A stretch of DNA of 64,000 bases from NCBI GenBank assembly GCA_019203745.1, contig CP078104.1, positions 1,625,001 through 1,689,000 on the forward strand, read 5' to 3'. Shown here one piece after another: positions 42,995 through 52,482 of this stretch. Below the pieces are notes generated by a model. That model was not told the origin of the DNA. It searched no databases and saw nothing but the letters and a program-made list of their open reading frames with translations. Positions within the stretch are counted from its first letter, which is position 1. Every line of letters starts with the position of its first letter. Source of the stretch: Chryseobacterium sp. E1 (GTDB lineage: Bacteria; Bacteroidota; Bacteroidia; Flavobacteriales; Weeksellaceae). The translations under genes and the position numbers were made by a program.

Positions 42995-44362
42995 TTACTG
43001 AATGGTTTCATAATAAAGAATCTTAGAAAGGAAAGTTTTGGATTTTTCTTCTTTTATTTTATTAAGGATATTCTTTTTAAGTTTCCCGTCATTTTTTTCA
43101 GCAGCATATTTCAGCAGAGCTTTTTCACTGAAATTGACATCTGTCAGATGATAACCTACATTAAAGTTTCTCCGGTTCATATTCTGTGACGTTACAAAGC
43201 CTCCCAGTTGATAAAACTGCATAGTAAAATGGTTCCGTAAATATACCATACCATCGTATTGAAGAGATAAGCATTCCTTTTTTTCTTCTGAATTTTAATA
43301 AAGGTCAGAGCAAGTCCTGTAAGGGCTAGAAGAAGAAATAAAAAAACACCGAGCCTCTTATAGGTAAAGCCGTAATTTACAATATATTCAAAGTTTTTCG
43401 CAGCTGCCGAAAGCACAAGAACTGCATTCAGCAGAATCCAGATTTTTGCTGAAATTTTCATCATGCCGGCTTTCGGATCAAAATTAAAGTCTGATTTAAA
43501 GTAAACATGATGACCAGAATCGCCATGATTATTGATAAGATAACGGCATTCACTCTTTCATGGGTTTCTTCAGAAAGCTGAACGGGAGTTTTGGATACTT
43601 CATAAAACTGCTCGTAGTTGTAAGTGATAATGAAAAAGATCAGCAGAATATTTAATGAAAGGAAAGAGATGACACCACTCATTCTTTCTGCATCCAGATC
43701 AAGAAAGGAATAGGTAGGCTTCGGTATCCGGGAATCATTCTGGAAATCGTTGTCTAAAACATAATGGGTTTTGTAGATCAGTCTTTCAACGGCAAAGTTC
43801 CAGTAATTAAAGGCAATAAAAAATCCAAGAACGGAAAGACAGAACACCTGCCACAGGTTAAGATCAAGTTCATAGTCTGTAAAAAGGGCTGCAAAATGGT
43901 CACTTCCCGCAGAATAGATCCCGAAGAAAACGGATACCAGGATCAACGGAATCAGGATAAAAGCGAATGTCTTTTGCCACAACCCTGAAACATTCCTTTT
44001 GGGCGCCACTGATCAAAGCTGAAGATCCTGCAGATTGAGGTACATCCGTTGGAAATAAAAACAGGAATGAGAAAGAGGATCTTCATTTTTCTGTTTCTGG
44101 CCCGGTATCCCAACAAAAGCAAAGAACTTACTAGCGCAAGAAAGGATGCAAAATCGCCATACCATGCAAATGCGACACCCGACAGGATGCTGGTACCTAA
44201 AAGAATGTGCAGGGTTACGGTTTTATTTCTTCCCGGAGTTTTAAACCATGTCAATACGGAATAAACAACTCCAAGGATTCCAAGATTCAGCCCTACATCC
44301 TGATCGTAGAATACGATAACAAATAGAAGGGCTGTGATGAATATATAGTGATGTGTTTTCAT
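42995..44362 (-). CDS. DUF4153-type multi-pass membrane protein (frame breaks)
   Basis: An inner-membrane protein of about 455 residues with roughly ten hydrophobic helices. The start is MKTHHYIFITALLFVIVFYD; helix-rich middle sections include VFCLSVLGFFIAFNYWNFAV and SLNILLIFFIITYNYEQFY; the C-terminal tail is soluble and basic. Breaks near 44005 and 43215 split it. It resembles Bacteroidota proteins annotated DUF4153/DUF4173, of unknown role. It is the last gene of the membrane-protein operon controlled, by position, by the winged-helix regulator. Confidence 0.65.
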
Positions 44363-44396
44363 AAGATTAAAAATTTTTAAGGTTAATAACTGAATA

Positions 44397-44684
44397 TTAA
44401 TTCGCCAAAATAAAAAGATAGATCAGTGCAATAGGAATATTGGCAAGCAGAAGAAGGACTGAATTTCCGGAAGCTTTTTCTTCGCTGACATTAGTTATAA
44501 AGACGATCAGCTCATGCAAAAGTATGATCACATTGGCAACTATTGCTGTGAGTACGTAGTAAAAACCGATCATCACCAGAAAATCCGAGTGGGTAATCAG
44601 AAACAGAACCCACAGTAATGTTCCTGCCAGAAAAGAAATCAAAAATGTTCTTTTCCCTAGCAGGCTGAATTTTATTTTATTCAT
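44397..44684 (-). CDS. Small three-helix membrane protein A
   Basis: 95 residues from the ATG at 44684 (MNKIKFSLLGKR). Three hydrophobic helices, the last ending LLANIPIALIYLFILAN. This end resembles that of the other small membrane protein at 45193-45486 (MLLNIPIAVLYALIGI), and the two flank the Coq4-like gene. The frame is intact. Function unknown. Confidence 0.6.
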   Translation of the reverse strand: MNKIKFSLLGKRTFLISFLAGTLLWVLFLITHSDFLVMIGFYYVLTAIVANVIILLHELIVFITNVSEEKASGNSVLLLLANIPIALIYLFILAN

Positions 44685-44694
44685 ACTGCCGTTT

Positions 44695-45179
44695 TTAGTG
44701 AAGTACAATGGTTTCTTTCTGCTGAATGAAGTCTTTCACATGGTCGAAATTCTGCCACAGGAGCTCTTCGAAATCCCAGTGATGAAATGTTCTCATATTC
44801 TGTCCTTTCCTGTACGCTTTGATATAAATTTTCACATATTCAGGCAGAATAAATGTTCCCAATACGATAGCTGCCAGAAGATGGGCATTCAGCTTACCAT
44901 TTCCCAGAAGAAGGTACTGCATGGCAATCTCATCTTCAAAGTTGGTTCCACAGCCTGTGATCAGATGATGTACATCATGATTTTCCATTTTGGGGATCAT
45001 TGAAAAGCCGTGTTTCCTGTAAAATTCGCCAAGCTTTCTGCCCAGGGAGTCTTCCTGAAATTCCAGCAGTTGTTTTTCATTGAACTGCCACTGTCTTTTT
45101 TCTTTTTAAAGTATTTTCTGTATAATTTTTGAGTTTTATCATACACAAAAAGCAGAAACTGAACCCGTATTTTTTTCAT
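44695..45179 (-). CDS. Coq4-like protein (frame break)
   Basis: A soluble protein of about 161 residues that resembles the Coq4 family of ubiquinone biosynthesis. The family's metal-binding region HDxxH is seen in NHDVHHLITGCGTNFEDEI, followed by a hydrophobic AAIVLGTFILPEYV. A basic N-terminus (KLYRKYFKKEKRQWQF after repair of the A5 run near 45105) precedes it. Bacteroidota normally make menaquinone only, so a ubiquinone role is not expected; family members of unknown function exist in other bacteria. It sits between two similar small membrane proteins. Confidence 0.65.
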
Positions 45180-45192
45180 AGTATTATTGTAT

Positions 45193-45486
45193 TTAAAGAA
45201 TATTGATCCCTATTAAAGCATAAAGAACAGCAATAGGGATATTGAGCAGCATGATACCGATTGCTTTGAGGCAAATGTCAAACCGGTCCCGGCTGATAAA
45301 ACCATATACCAGCAATCCCAGTATAACAGCTAGACTTGACATCGATCCAAAGATGATCACCATATAGCCTGAACCCGCAAACCACTCATCTTTTGTTATT
45401 ATATATCCGAAAAGGCAAATGTTTCCGGCCAGAAAAAGGAAAGCAAATACTGCTTTTCCGATGTTTAAAATGTGTTGATCTTTCAT
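45193..45486 (-). CDS. Small three-helix membrane protein B
   Basis: 97 residues (MKDQHILNIGKAVFAF). Three hydrophobic segments; the ending MLLNIPIAVLYALIGINIL matches the C-terminal part of small membrane protein A two genes downstream, pointing to duplication. It starts 2 bases after the metallophosphoesterase stop. The frame is intact. Function unknown. Confidence 0.6.
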   Translation of the reverse strand: MKDQHILNIGKAVFAFLFLAGNICLFGYIITKDEWFAGSGYMVIIFGSMSSLAVILGLLVYGFISRDRFDICLKAIGIMLLNIPIAVLYALIGINIL

Positions 45487-45488
45487 AA

Positions 45489-46327
45489 TTAAGCCTGTGT
45501 TAAAGTAAAAACAGTAATTTCCGGACGTACCATAAACCGGACCTGAAAAGAATGTCCTATGGCACGGTTGATATACAGTATTCTTCCATCTTTCAGATCA
45601 ATTTCACCTGATGTGTAGTTTTTGTTTTTTACCGGGAGGACCGGAGTGATAATTCCCGGAATCCTGCATTGTCCGCCATGGGTGTGCCCGCTTAGAATCC
45701 AGCCCCGGTAACCGTTCCAGATATCCAGGTCACAGGCATCGGGGTTGTGACAGAGTATGATATTGGCTTTTCCGGGATCATATTCTTTCATGACTTCTGC
45801 CGGGCGAAACTCCGGAGACCACAGGTCATCAAATCCTATAAAATTTAAGCCTGCTATTTCCTGTTGAGCATTTCTGAGCATAACGATTCCTCTGTCTTCT
45901 AAAATTTCACAGATCCGGTCTGCACATTCCATATCTTTCCAGCTTACTCCATAATCATGATTTCCCAGAATTCCGAAAGTTGCGGTTGTTCCCATTACGC
46001 AATTTTCCATAACTTTTATAAGGGCATTGTGTTCCTCTGCAGTTCCATAATTCACATAATCTCCGGTGTACACTACAAAGTCAGGATTAAACCGTTTGGC
46101 TTCCTGAAATGTTTTGATCAGAAAATTCCAGTCGAAACGGTCTCCCACATGCAGATCGGAAATCTGCATCATTACTTTTCCTGCAAGTGATGAAGGCAAA
46201 TTTTTTACAGGCAGTTTTTTTCAACAAATTCTACCCAGAAAGGTTCTACCTGCCATGAGTATAATGCCGGAAACGCTCCTGCTGCCGAAAGCCACATCAT
46301 TCTTTTTAAAAATTCTTTTCTGGTCAT
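45489..46327 (-). CDS. Metallophosphoesterase, YkuE-like (frame break)
   Basis: A calcineurin-like phosphoesterase of about 279 residues. The metal-binding motifs run in order: SDLHVGDRFD, YTGDYVNYG, GNHDYG, CHNPD and SGHTHGGQ. The N-terminus (MTRKEFLKRMMWLSAAGA) resembles a Tat-type signal with an RK instead of RR, which suits YkuE-like enzymes of the cell envelope. One break in a T7 run (46214-46220) is repaired by one base. The substrate is unknown. Confidence 0.85.
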
Positions 46328-46352
46328 ATTAATAAGTTAATAAATCCGGCAT

Positions 46353-46642
46353 TTAACTTCCCGCAAAGGGACTTCCAAAAATTCCTACTGCCAGTTCAAG
46401 CCAGATCAGTACCAGAGCCAGCAAAATAAAAATAGAGAGCATTATTTTCCGGCTTTGTTTTTTGATTTTATTTCTGACCAGATTGATCAGAAAAGCTGTT
46501 GTAAAGAGTAAAATCCCTGCTATCAGAAAGTCTGCGGCAGTCCAGTTAACTTCTTTGGAGAAAATGTTTCCCAACATTGGAATAGTCAATAAAGCCAAGG
46601 GAAATGCATAAATGGCGATTGTTTTTGTTTTTGTGTTATCAT
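46353..46642 (-). CDS. Small three-helix membrane protein C (frame break)
   Basis: About 96 residues, from the ATG at 46642 after repair (MDNTKTKTIAIYAFPLALL); one G appears to be missing right after the start codon. Hydrophobic helices at AIYAFPLALLTIPML, FLIAGILLFTTAFLINLV and LSIFILLALVLIWLELAVG. First gene of the operon below the palindrome at 46667. Function unknown. Confidence 0.55.
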
Positions 46643-46666
46643 TGTATTTAATTTTATATTATAAAG

Positions 46667-46685
46667 TACTTTGTAATTCAAAGTA
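46667..46685. promoter_or_regulatory. Palindromic operator candidate 1
   Basis: Perfect inverted repeat TACTTTGTAATTCAAAGTA (arms of 7, spacer TAATT), lying between the regulator gene stop and the membrane operon start. It shares the 17-base core ACTTTGTAATTCAAAGT with site 2 at 47774 in the opposite orientation. Confidence 0.65.
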
Positions 46686-46706
46686 AATTTTCAAAAAAAT
46701 ATAAGA

Positions 46707-46997
46707 CTACCGTTCCAATAATTTTTCAAGGGCATCCAGATGCTCGGTAAAAGCCTGTCTTCCATTCTGTGTTACACGATAAGAGGTCTTTGGCTTTTTA
46801 CCAACAAATTCTTTTTTCACTTCAATATATCCGGATTTCTCCAGTGCATTGCTGTGGCTGGCAAGGTTACCGTCAGTAATTTCAAGCAATCCTTTCATTT
46901 CAGAGAAATCAACCCAGTCGTTGACCATAAGAACAGACATAATGCCCAGTCTTACACGGCTTTCGAATTCTTTATTGAGTTGACTTATTTTAATCAT
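46707..46997 (-). CDS. Winged-helix transcriptional regulator
   Basis: A DNA-binding protein of 96 residues from the ATG at 46997 (MIKISQLNKEFESRVR); the frame is open 13 codons further up without support. The sequence is an almost complete winged helix: VRLGIMSVLMVNDWVDFSEM, then the recognition region TDGNLASHSNALEKSGYI, then the wing VKKEFVGKKPKTSYRVT. It matches the short single-domain HTH_34-type regulators. It is probably self-regulating: two copies of one palindrome sit before the gene upstream and before the operon downstream. A promoter precedes it at 47108. Confidence 0.85.
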   Translation of the reverse strand: MIKISQLNKEFESRVRLGIMSVLMVNDWVDFSEMKGLLEITDGNLASHSNALEKSGYIEVKKEFVGKKPKTSYRVTQNGRQAFTEHLDALEKLLER

Positions 46998-47107
46998 TTT
47001 ACTGTTGTCTTTATTTATTCTGAAATCGTCATCCACTGACTATTTATATTTTCCTTATCCTATACAAGCTCCATATTTGCAGCTTTTCTTCGTTTCAAAA
47101 AACGGTG

Positions 47108-47135
47108 CAAAAATAAGGATTAAAAACAGTATCAA
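47108..47135 (-). promoter_or_regulatory. Regulator gene promoter
   Basis: On the minus strand TTG (47133-47135), 17 bases, TATTTTTG (47108-47115), about 110 bases above the regulator ATG. Confidence 0.5.
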
Positions 47136-47150
47136 GTATGGTCATTCCCA

Positions 47151-47767
47151 TTATTTATATTTCCTATGCATGATCAATCCATACACAATATGCAGGACAC
47201 CGAAGCCAATTGCCCAAAAAACCAATCCCCAACCTAAAAAGAAAAGAGATAGCAATCCCAAAACAATTTCAAAATATCCTAAATACTTTATATCCGTCAG
47301 GGTATATCTTTCAGCACTCACTAAAGCTAATCCATAAAAGATCAGTGTAGCTGGTGCAATAAATACAAAAAGATGATGATAAAGGAGTGCCAGGCAGAAA
47401 AAACCTCCCGCTAGCAGAGGCACAGCAAAAGTAGCCAAAAGCCGTTTGGTGGTTGCATCCCAGATTTTAAGCCCTTTCTTTCTACTTTTATTGGCTGTAA
47501 AAATATATCCGCTGAGAAGGGCTGCAATTAAAATAGCAATTCCAATCCATACAAGTTCTCTGACTAAGGCAGGCTTAAAAATATTTCTGTCGCCATCAAA
47601 ATAATCAATCCCTTCTCTTTTAAAAACAAAATAGACATATGCTGCACCAATAATAGCTGCCAGCCCTGCCACAACTCCGGATAATCCACTCAAAGAAATA
47701 AATCTGGAAGACCGCTCCATCATGGAACGGATATGGGATAAGTCTTCGTGATAGTTTTTGTTTCCAT
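47151..47767 (-). CDS. Hypothetical membrane protein (frame break)
   Basis: About 206 residues. I place the start at the ATG at 47767, which after repair of an A5 run near 47750 gives METKNYHEDLSHIRSMMERS; a longer reading from TTG further up would run across the operator. The N-terminal motif YHEDLSHIRSMMERSSRF is followed by five or six hydrophobic helices and a basic end (LIMHRKYK). It is common beside winged-helix regulators in Flavobacteriia as far as I recall; its role is unknown. Confidence 0.65.
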
Positions 47768-47773
47768 AGAAAG

Positions 47774-47792
47774 AACTTTGAATTACAAAGTT
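47774..47792. promoter_or_regulatory. Palindromic operator candidate 2
   Basis: Inverted repeat with arms AACTTTG / CAAAGTT and a 5-base spacer, overlapping the -7 box of the promoter at 47786. It has the same 17-base core as site 1. Confidence 0.65.
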
Positions 47793-47814
47793 ATAATTTT
47801 TATGAACCCACAAA
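47786..47814 (-). promoter_or_regulatory. Promoter of the hypothetical membrane protein gene
   Basis: On the minus strand TTTG (47811-47814), 17 bases, TAACTTTG (47786-47793). The -7 element lies inside operator candidate 2, so bound regulator would block it. Confidence 0.65.
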
Positions 47815-47860
47815 ATATTTTTTGAAAATATATTATGTGTGAGTATTATGGAACAAAAAA

Positions 47861-47881
47861 GCCGCTGAAGGAATCAACGGC
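47861..47881 (-). terminator. Terminator after the enoyl-CoA hydratase gene
   Basis: Stem GCCGCTGA / TCAACGGC with one mismatch, followed on minus by TTTTTTGTT. Confidence 0.55.
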
Positions 47882-47904
47882 CATTTATTTTTATAAGATG
47901 AAAA

Positions 47905-48672
47905 TTATTTAGCTCTCAGTCTTTCTTTAATCGCTTCAATATTCTTCTTTGCAGAATCTTCCAGGATAAGGCTTGCACTCATGTGAATTCTTGCCGGCAT
48001 TAGTTCATTCATTAAAATGATCTGTTCCCTCCCATGACACTTTTTTGATCAATGCCAGAGCATCACTACTCCTTGATGCCAGTGTCTGCATAAATTTCTC
48101 CAGCTTTTCATCCATTTCCCGGATATTTTCCGACACGGAATGGTAAATATTGTGCTGTTCCGCCCATTCTGCAGATCTGAAATCTGCATCAATAGCCATT
48201 GCTGAAAACTGTGATTTACCAATTTTCCTTTCTACATAAGGGCCAATCACAAAAGGACCTATTCCCAGATTGATCTCTGTAAGTGCCAATGCTGAGTCTT
48301 TTGTTGCAAAACAGTAATCTGCTCCGCAGGCAATTCCTACTCCCCCACCGGTTGTTTTCCCTTGTACTCTTACTACTACAATTTTACCGCAGTTTCTCAT
48401 TGCATTCAGAACTTTGGCAAAACCACCAAAGAATTGAGTGGAAGCTTCCAGCTCTTCAATCGCTAAAAGCTCATCGAAGCTCGCTCCTGCACAGAATGCT
48501 TTTTCGCCTTCGCTTTTTACTAAGATGGCTTTTACTTCATCTTTTGCTCCTTCTTCCAGGATGGTCTGAGCCAGTTTTTCTAAAATTGCTCCAGGAAGTG
48601 AGTTACTTTTTGGAGTTCGAAAGTAATTTCGGCAATATTATTTTTAATTTCTGATGCTACAAATTCGCTCAT
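47905..48672 (-). CDS. Enoyl-CoA hydratase/isomerase family protein (frame breaks)
   Basis: A crotonase-fold enzyme of about 256 residues acting on acyl-CoA double bonds. It begins MSEFVASEIKNNIAEITF; the CoA-binding and oxyanion parts are visible after repair as AFCAGASFDELLAIEE and GGGVGIACGADYCFATKD, and the conserved glutamate region is LTEINLGIGPF. It ends IKERLRAK at 47905. Breaks near 48612 and 48003. It is separate from the phenylacetate cluster further on, so its pathway is open. Confidence 0.83.
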
Positions 48673-48693
48673 TTTATTTTTATTGGATTCTTA

Positions 48694-48701
48694 CAAAAAT
48701 A
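48694..48701 (-). promoter_or_regulatory. Candidate -7 element for the enoyl-CoA hydratase gene
   Basis: TATTTTTG on the minus strand, 21 bases above the ATG at 48672; -33 not seen. Confidence 0.4.
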
Positions 48702-48965
48702 CTAAATACAGTGCTTTCGGGGAAATTTAAGAGGAATTTTTAAGAGGCAGAAAAGATGAAAGCAGGAGGATGCAGTACTGGCAGAAAAAGGTGTATCAGG
48801 AGCGTTTTGTTTTCATTTTTTAGATTATAGTTACATTCTAATCATCATATCCTTCATTTATCAGTAGGTAGAAATACGTAATATTTAATTTGGTGTTTTC
48901 TACGCTAGCATCAATTTTCTATTAATCGTTCCTTTGACTTAATAAAATTAATCAACAAGGTGGTA
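48702..48965. other. Gene-free region between divergent genes
   Basis: No gene. Bases 48730-48780 are purine-rich (AAGAGG, AAAGATGAAAGCAGGAGG) and resemble a similar purine-rich stretch at 42840-42885. Confidence 0.45.
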
Positions 48966-48994
48966 TCCGAAAAGCCGTTGAAAAGAGTAGGAAA
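48966..48994 (+). promoter_or_regulatory. Loose copy of the leader-peptide box
   Basis: TCCGAAAAGC (48966-48975), eight bases, AGAGTAGGAAA (48984-48994), ending 22 bases before the tail-collar ATG. In the peptide genes the gap between the two halves is four bases. Confidence 0.5.
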
Positions 48995-49016
48995 ACTAAA
49001 CTGAAAACTATTTACC

Positions 49017-49568
49017 ATGGAAGAATACATTGGAATTGTCAAATTATTTGCCGGAAATTTCGCACCAAGAGGATGGATGTTCTGTGACGGAAGTCTACTT
49101 AGTATTGCACAGAACAGTGCTCTATTCTCAATTTTAGGAACTACCTACGGTGGAGACGGAAAAACTACGTTTGCTCTGCCTAATCTAAAAGGACGTATGG
49201 CATTAGGTGCCGGAAATGTAAATGCAAACGAATTTTATCCTTTGGGAGTAGTTTCAGGAACTACCCAAAATACACTTTTAGCATCAAACCTTCCGAGTAT
49301 CGGAGGAGGTTTCCAACTCAAAGTTGCGAATAAAAATGCCAATACATCTACTCCCAGCCCTGCTGTCTCTATTGCTATCACAGGAACACAGGTTGGAAGG
49401 GATTTCAATGTTGTCCCAAGCTTTGTTAATAATGCTAATCCTGATACCGTTATTAATGGTCAGAGCATTTCATTTGTAGGTCAGAATCTACCTGTGAATA
49501 ATATGCCACCTTATCTTGGGCTCAATTATATCATCTGTGTTGAAGGTATTTATCCTCCACGCAGTTAA
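49017..49568 (+). CDS. Phage tail-collar domain protein
   Basis: 183 residues, intact frame, no signal peptide. The N-terminal tail-collar domain is clear: MEEYIGIVKLFAGNFAPRGW, CDGSLLSIAQNSALFSILGT and TTFALPNLKGRMALG, as in microcystin-dependent MdpB-like proteins. The C-terminal part ends MPPYLGLNYIICVEGIYPPR, also typical. No other phage genes are near, so this is a stand-alone bacterial gene, function unproven. A type IX cargo gene follows by 37 bases. Confidence 0.88.
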   Translation: MEEYIGIVKLFAGNFAPRGWMFCDGSLLSIAQNSALFSILGTTYGGDGKTTFALPNLKGRMALGAGNVNANEFYPLGVVSGTTQNTLLASNLPSIGGGFQLKVANKNANTSTPSPAVSIAITGTQVGRDFNVVPSFVNNANPDTVINGQSISFVGQNLPVNNMPPYLGLNYIICVEGIYPPRS

Positions 49569-49605
49569 ATAATTCATAAGCAACCTAACATTTAAAACAG
49601 AAATC

Positions 49606-50426
49606 ATGAAAAGCACTACCTTTTTAACTATTTGTAGTCTGCTCATTTCAATTTTTTCACTCGGGCAGACCAGTACAGAGCAATTTGAAACGGAATCTCA
49701 CGGAAGTACAAGCTTTACTGATAACGGTGTAATATTCAATATTATCTCGCATGTAAGTGTTTTTGATATTCAAGGTAACTTCCCGGAACCGGCTGGAATG
49801 GAACATCAAATGATAACAGGTACATTGATAATTCCAACAATCAGGACTCGCCTCCATCTTTCAGTATCAGGACAACATCCAATTTATTTAAAGTCAATAG
49901 GTTCTGGATGTATCTTTCTGCTTTGAATCTGGATCTGAATGTAACAGGCACACTTACCATAACCGGAAAACTGAGCGGGGTAACAAAATTTACCCAAACA
50001 AAAACAACCGGTTTTGCAACGGGCCTTATTCCCAATAACGGATATACACTGATTGACCTTACTAACCTCAATGGCCAGAATTATTCCAATATTGTCATTG
50101 ATGAACTTCGCATCACCGCAGATGGAGGATTCAGATATGTTGGTTTTGACGCTTTCACCTGGGTAAAAGACAGCAATCTTGTACTGGGTACTACGGAAAC
50201 AAAAGTTTCTAAAAAAGATGTAGCTATCTATCCAAATCCTACGAAAGGGCCTCTTACCATTCAAACCGATAAGCCTTCAGAAACCGGCATTTATAACACG
50301 GAAGGAAAATTGATTAAAAAGGTATCTACTCAAAAAGGTACAACCGAAACTGATATTTCTGAGCTTCCGAAAGGGGTTTATTTTATCAGGACAGGAAATG
50401 AATCAACCAAGGTTATTAAAGATTAA
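49606..50426 (+). CDS. Type IX secreted protein (frame break)
   Basis: About 273 residues. Signal peptide MKSTTFLTICSLLISIFSLG; a beta-rich body (LNLDLNVTGTLTITGKLSG, NYSNIVIDELRITADGG); and a type A sorting domain from VAIYPNPTKGPLTIQ to ESTKVIKD. At least one break falls between 49800 and 49910. The body resembles a jelly-roll surface module. It probably shares the tail-collar transcript. Confidence 0.75.
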
Positions 50427-50483
50427 TACAATGACAGTTCACATTCGTATTTGTTCTCATAAAGATTCTAATTCATGAATGGC

Positions 50484-50509
50484 AATCCCTTAGCGATAAG
50501 GGATTTTTT
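50484..50509 (+). terminator. Terminator
   Basis: AATCCCTTA / TAAGGGATT stem, GCGA loop, then TTTTA. Closes the tail-collar and type IX cargo transcript. Confidence 0.85.
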
Positions 50510-50644
50510 ATTTTATCTGGTCCATTTATGAAGGGCTTTTAAAAGTTCGCCAGCTGTATTTGAAACCTGCATCTTTAGGGAAAACATTCATAAGTGTAAT
50601 TTAATAAAAAATGGTCATTCCATGATGAAAAATAAAAAGAACGG

Positions 50645-51335
50645 TTATTTTTTCAGGGCCAGAATGTATTTGTCTATATACAGCTGTTTTTCTTTTGATT
50701 TATATTGCTGAATGTATCTCGGATGTTCCAGAACGGTCATGGTATCGAACAGTTTTGCTTCCTTATTTAATTTTGTAATAAAATCAGCATTCTTTTTCCC
50801 AGAATAAAAACTTCCGAAGTGTCCAGATTCAGGCTGATATGCTTCTTCAGGGATTCAATCATAAAGTCTTTGACTGCTTCAAACAGTTGTTTATCATCAT
50901 AATAATTGGCATTAAGCCATCCGTTTTTGTTTTCCTGACAATAGCCAGAGGAAATGGAGAATTGATATATACATCCTTGTAAAATAATTCTGCACCACCA
51001 TATTCTGCAATCATATCGTAGATAAAAACTGAAGAAACTTCATGGGTATAGGCAGACTTCATCGGTATTCCGCAAACACTTTCCAGTCTTTTGGTATCTG
51101 TGAACGGAACTCCTGTAATTCCTGCTCCGTGACGGCTGGGATTGATTCCCACTATAAATTTTCTTTGATCGGAATCATCATAATATTTGTGATAAAACTT
51201 TTGCATCACTTCCATCGTTTCAGGATTATCCAGATACGGGTTTAAAACAGCAAAATCTTCAGGAAGCTCTCCTGTATAAGTAAGATTCCGGTTGAAATGG
51301 ATGACCTGGTCTGCAAAAGTTTTATTCATTGACAA
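50645..51335 (-). CDS. SMUG2-like uracil-DNA glycosylase family protein, DUF4918 (frame breaks)
   Basis: About 230 residues, MSMNKTFADQVIHFN onward. The active-site segment FIVGINPSRHGAGITGVPFT fits the DUF4918/SMUG2 branch of uracil-DNA glycosylases, which remove uracil and related bases from DNA. FYKDVYINSPFPLAIV follows. The second half is split by breaks near 50925 and 50805 and reads DTMTVLEHPRYIQQYKSKEK, which is the expected C-terminal part, to the stop at 50645. Confidence 0.75.
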
Positions 51336-51546
51336 TATATCCGGCTTTCGTTCATGATATGAATTTTAAAGATAATATTTTTCAGGAAGGAAAAGAAGAC
51401 CGGAAGAAGGAATTTATGTGCATCAGATAAAATCGCAAAAATTTGATATTTGATATAATGCAGCGGATCATAATCACTGCATCCATTTTTTTATTAACTT
51501 CGTTTTCAATGAAATAAGACCTCATCAACTAAAAACTTTTGACCTA

Positions 51547-52216
51547 TGATTGGAATTATAATTGAACTTATCATTTCATGGCTCCTGCTTCGGTTCATTG
51601 CAAAAAGGATCTCTCTGTTTTAGGATTGAAACCTGACTCTACAAGGTTCGTTCATTGGAGCGCTGGCTTTATTTTAGCTGCAGTGGTTTGCAGTCTTTAC
51701 CACATCATGACAACTGCCTTTATCAGCAACAGCTGGATCCTGAATAAACAGTTCACATTATCAGCAGCATTGACGGGCTTATGGTGGGTTCTAAAATCTG
51801 TATTGTTTGAAGAATTACTTTTCAGAGGTGCATTGCTTTATCTTGCTATAGAAAAATGGGGAAACACTAAAGCCTGTATTTTTTCTGCGGCCTGCTTTGG
51901 AATCTATCATTGGTTTTCTTATAATGCATTCGGAAATCCTTTTCAGATGGGGATCATTTTTGTAATGACTGCTATCTTTGGATGGATGCTTGCAGAGTCT
52001 TTCGCTAAGACAAAATCACTGTACCTGCCCATAGGACTTCATCTGGGCTGGAATTTGTTTAATATTGTCATATTCTCGAACGGCCCGCTTGGTAAACAGC
52101 TTTTTATGAAAGCTAATGAAAGTCACCTTGAAGGTATTCCTTCATTGCTTGTGTTTTTGTTTCAGATCTTCGCTTTACCTCTTTTGATATATGGCTATTT
52201 TAAACTAAAAAAATAA
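51547..52216 (+). CDS. CPBP family intramembrane metalloprotease (frame break)
   Basis: An integral membrane protein of about 223 residues. The three motifs of the CPBP/Rce1 group are present: EELLFRG, FGIYHWF and HLGWNLFN. The start is the ATG at 51547 (MIGIIIELIISWLLL); a break in the A5 run at 51601-51605 is repaired by one base (AKKDLSVLGLKP). In other bacteria, members act on signal peptides or, in lactic acid bacteria, protect against self-made bacteriocins. The orphan leader peptide 3 is the next gene, on the opposite strand. Confidence 0.85.
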
Positions 52217-52245
52217 ATCCCGGGGTATCAAAAAATTATAAAAAC

Positions 52246-52276
52246 AAAGCTGCAAAACTCAAGGAATTGCAGCTTT
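52246..52276. terminator. Terminator between the CPBP gene and leader peptide 3
   Basis: AAAGCTGCAA / TTGCAGCTTT stem, followed by TTGTATTTTTTT on plus; it lies between two convergent genes. Confidence 0.8.
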
Positions 52277-52301
52277 TTGTATTTTTTTAAAATTACAAAA
52301 T

Positions 52302-52463
52302 CTAAGAATCAGCACAAATGTAACATGCTCTGGCAATATCCGGCCATCTTCCGGGAAGGCAACAGGTTCCGGGAGGACAAGGATTAAGGGTACATGACCA
52401 GTTTGGTCCGGTTCCTTTAAATGATCTCAACTCATGTCTTGAAAGTTTTTTCAAGTTTTTCAT
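52302..52463 (-). CDS. Orphan leader peptide 3 (six cysteines)
   Basis: A 53-residue precursor found by reading the minus strand. The leader MKNLKKLSRHELRSFKG is of the same type as in peptides 1 and 2, but GT replaces the cleavage GG. The core holds six cysteines (WSC, NPC, TCC, AC, IC) with many prolines: CPPGTCCLPGRW. No exporter is next to it; the one at 23954 could serve in trans. The same TCCGAAAAGC...GAGTAGGAAA box as for peptide 2 sits 19 bases above its ATG. Confidence 0.75.
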   Translation of the reverse strand: MKNLKKLSRHELRSFKGTGPNWSCTLNPCPPGTCCLPGRWPDIARACYICADS

Positions 52464-52482
52464 AATAATCAGTTTTGATGTT

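Noticed and set aside
49017-49568. The tail-collar protein as a sign of a prophage
   Set aside because: No capsid, terminase, integrase or other phage genes are near; single tail-collar genes are common in Flavobacteriia.
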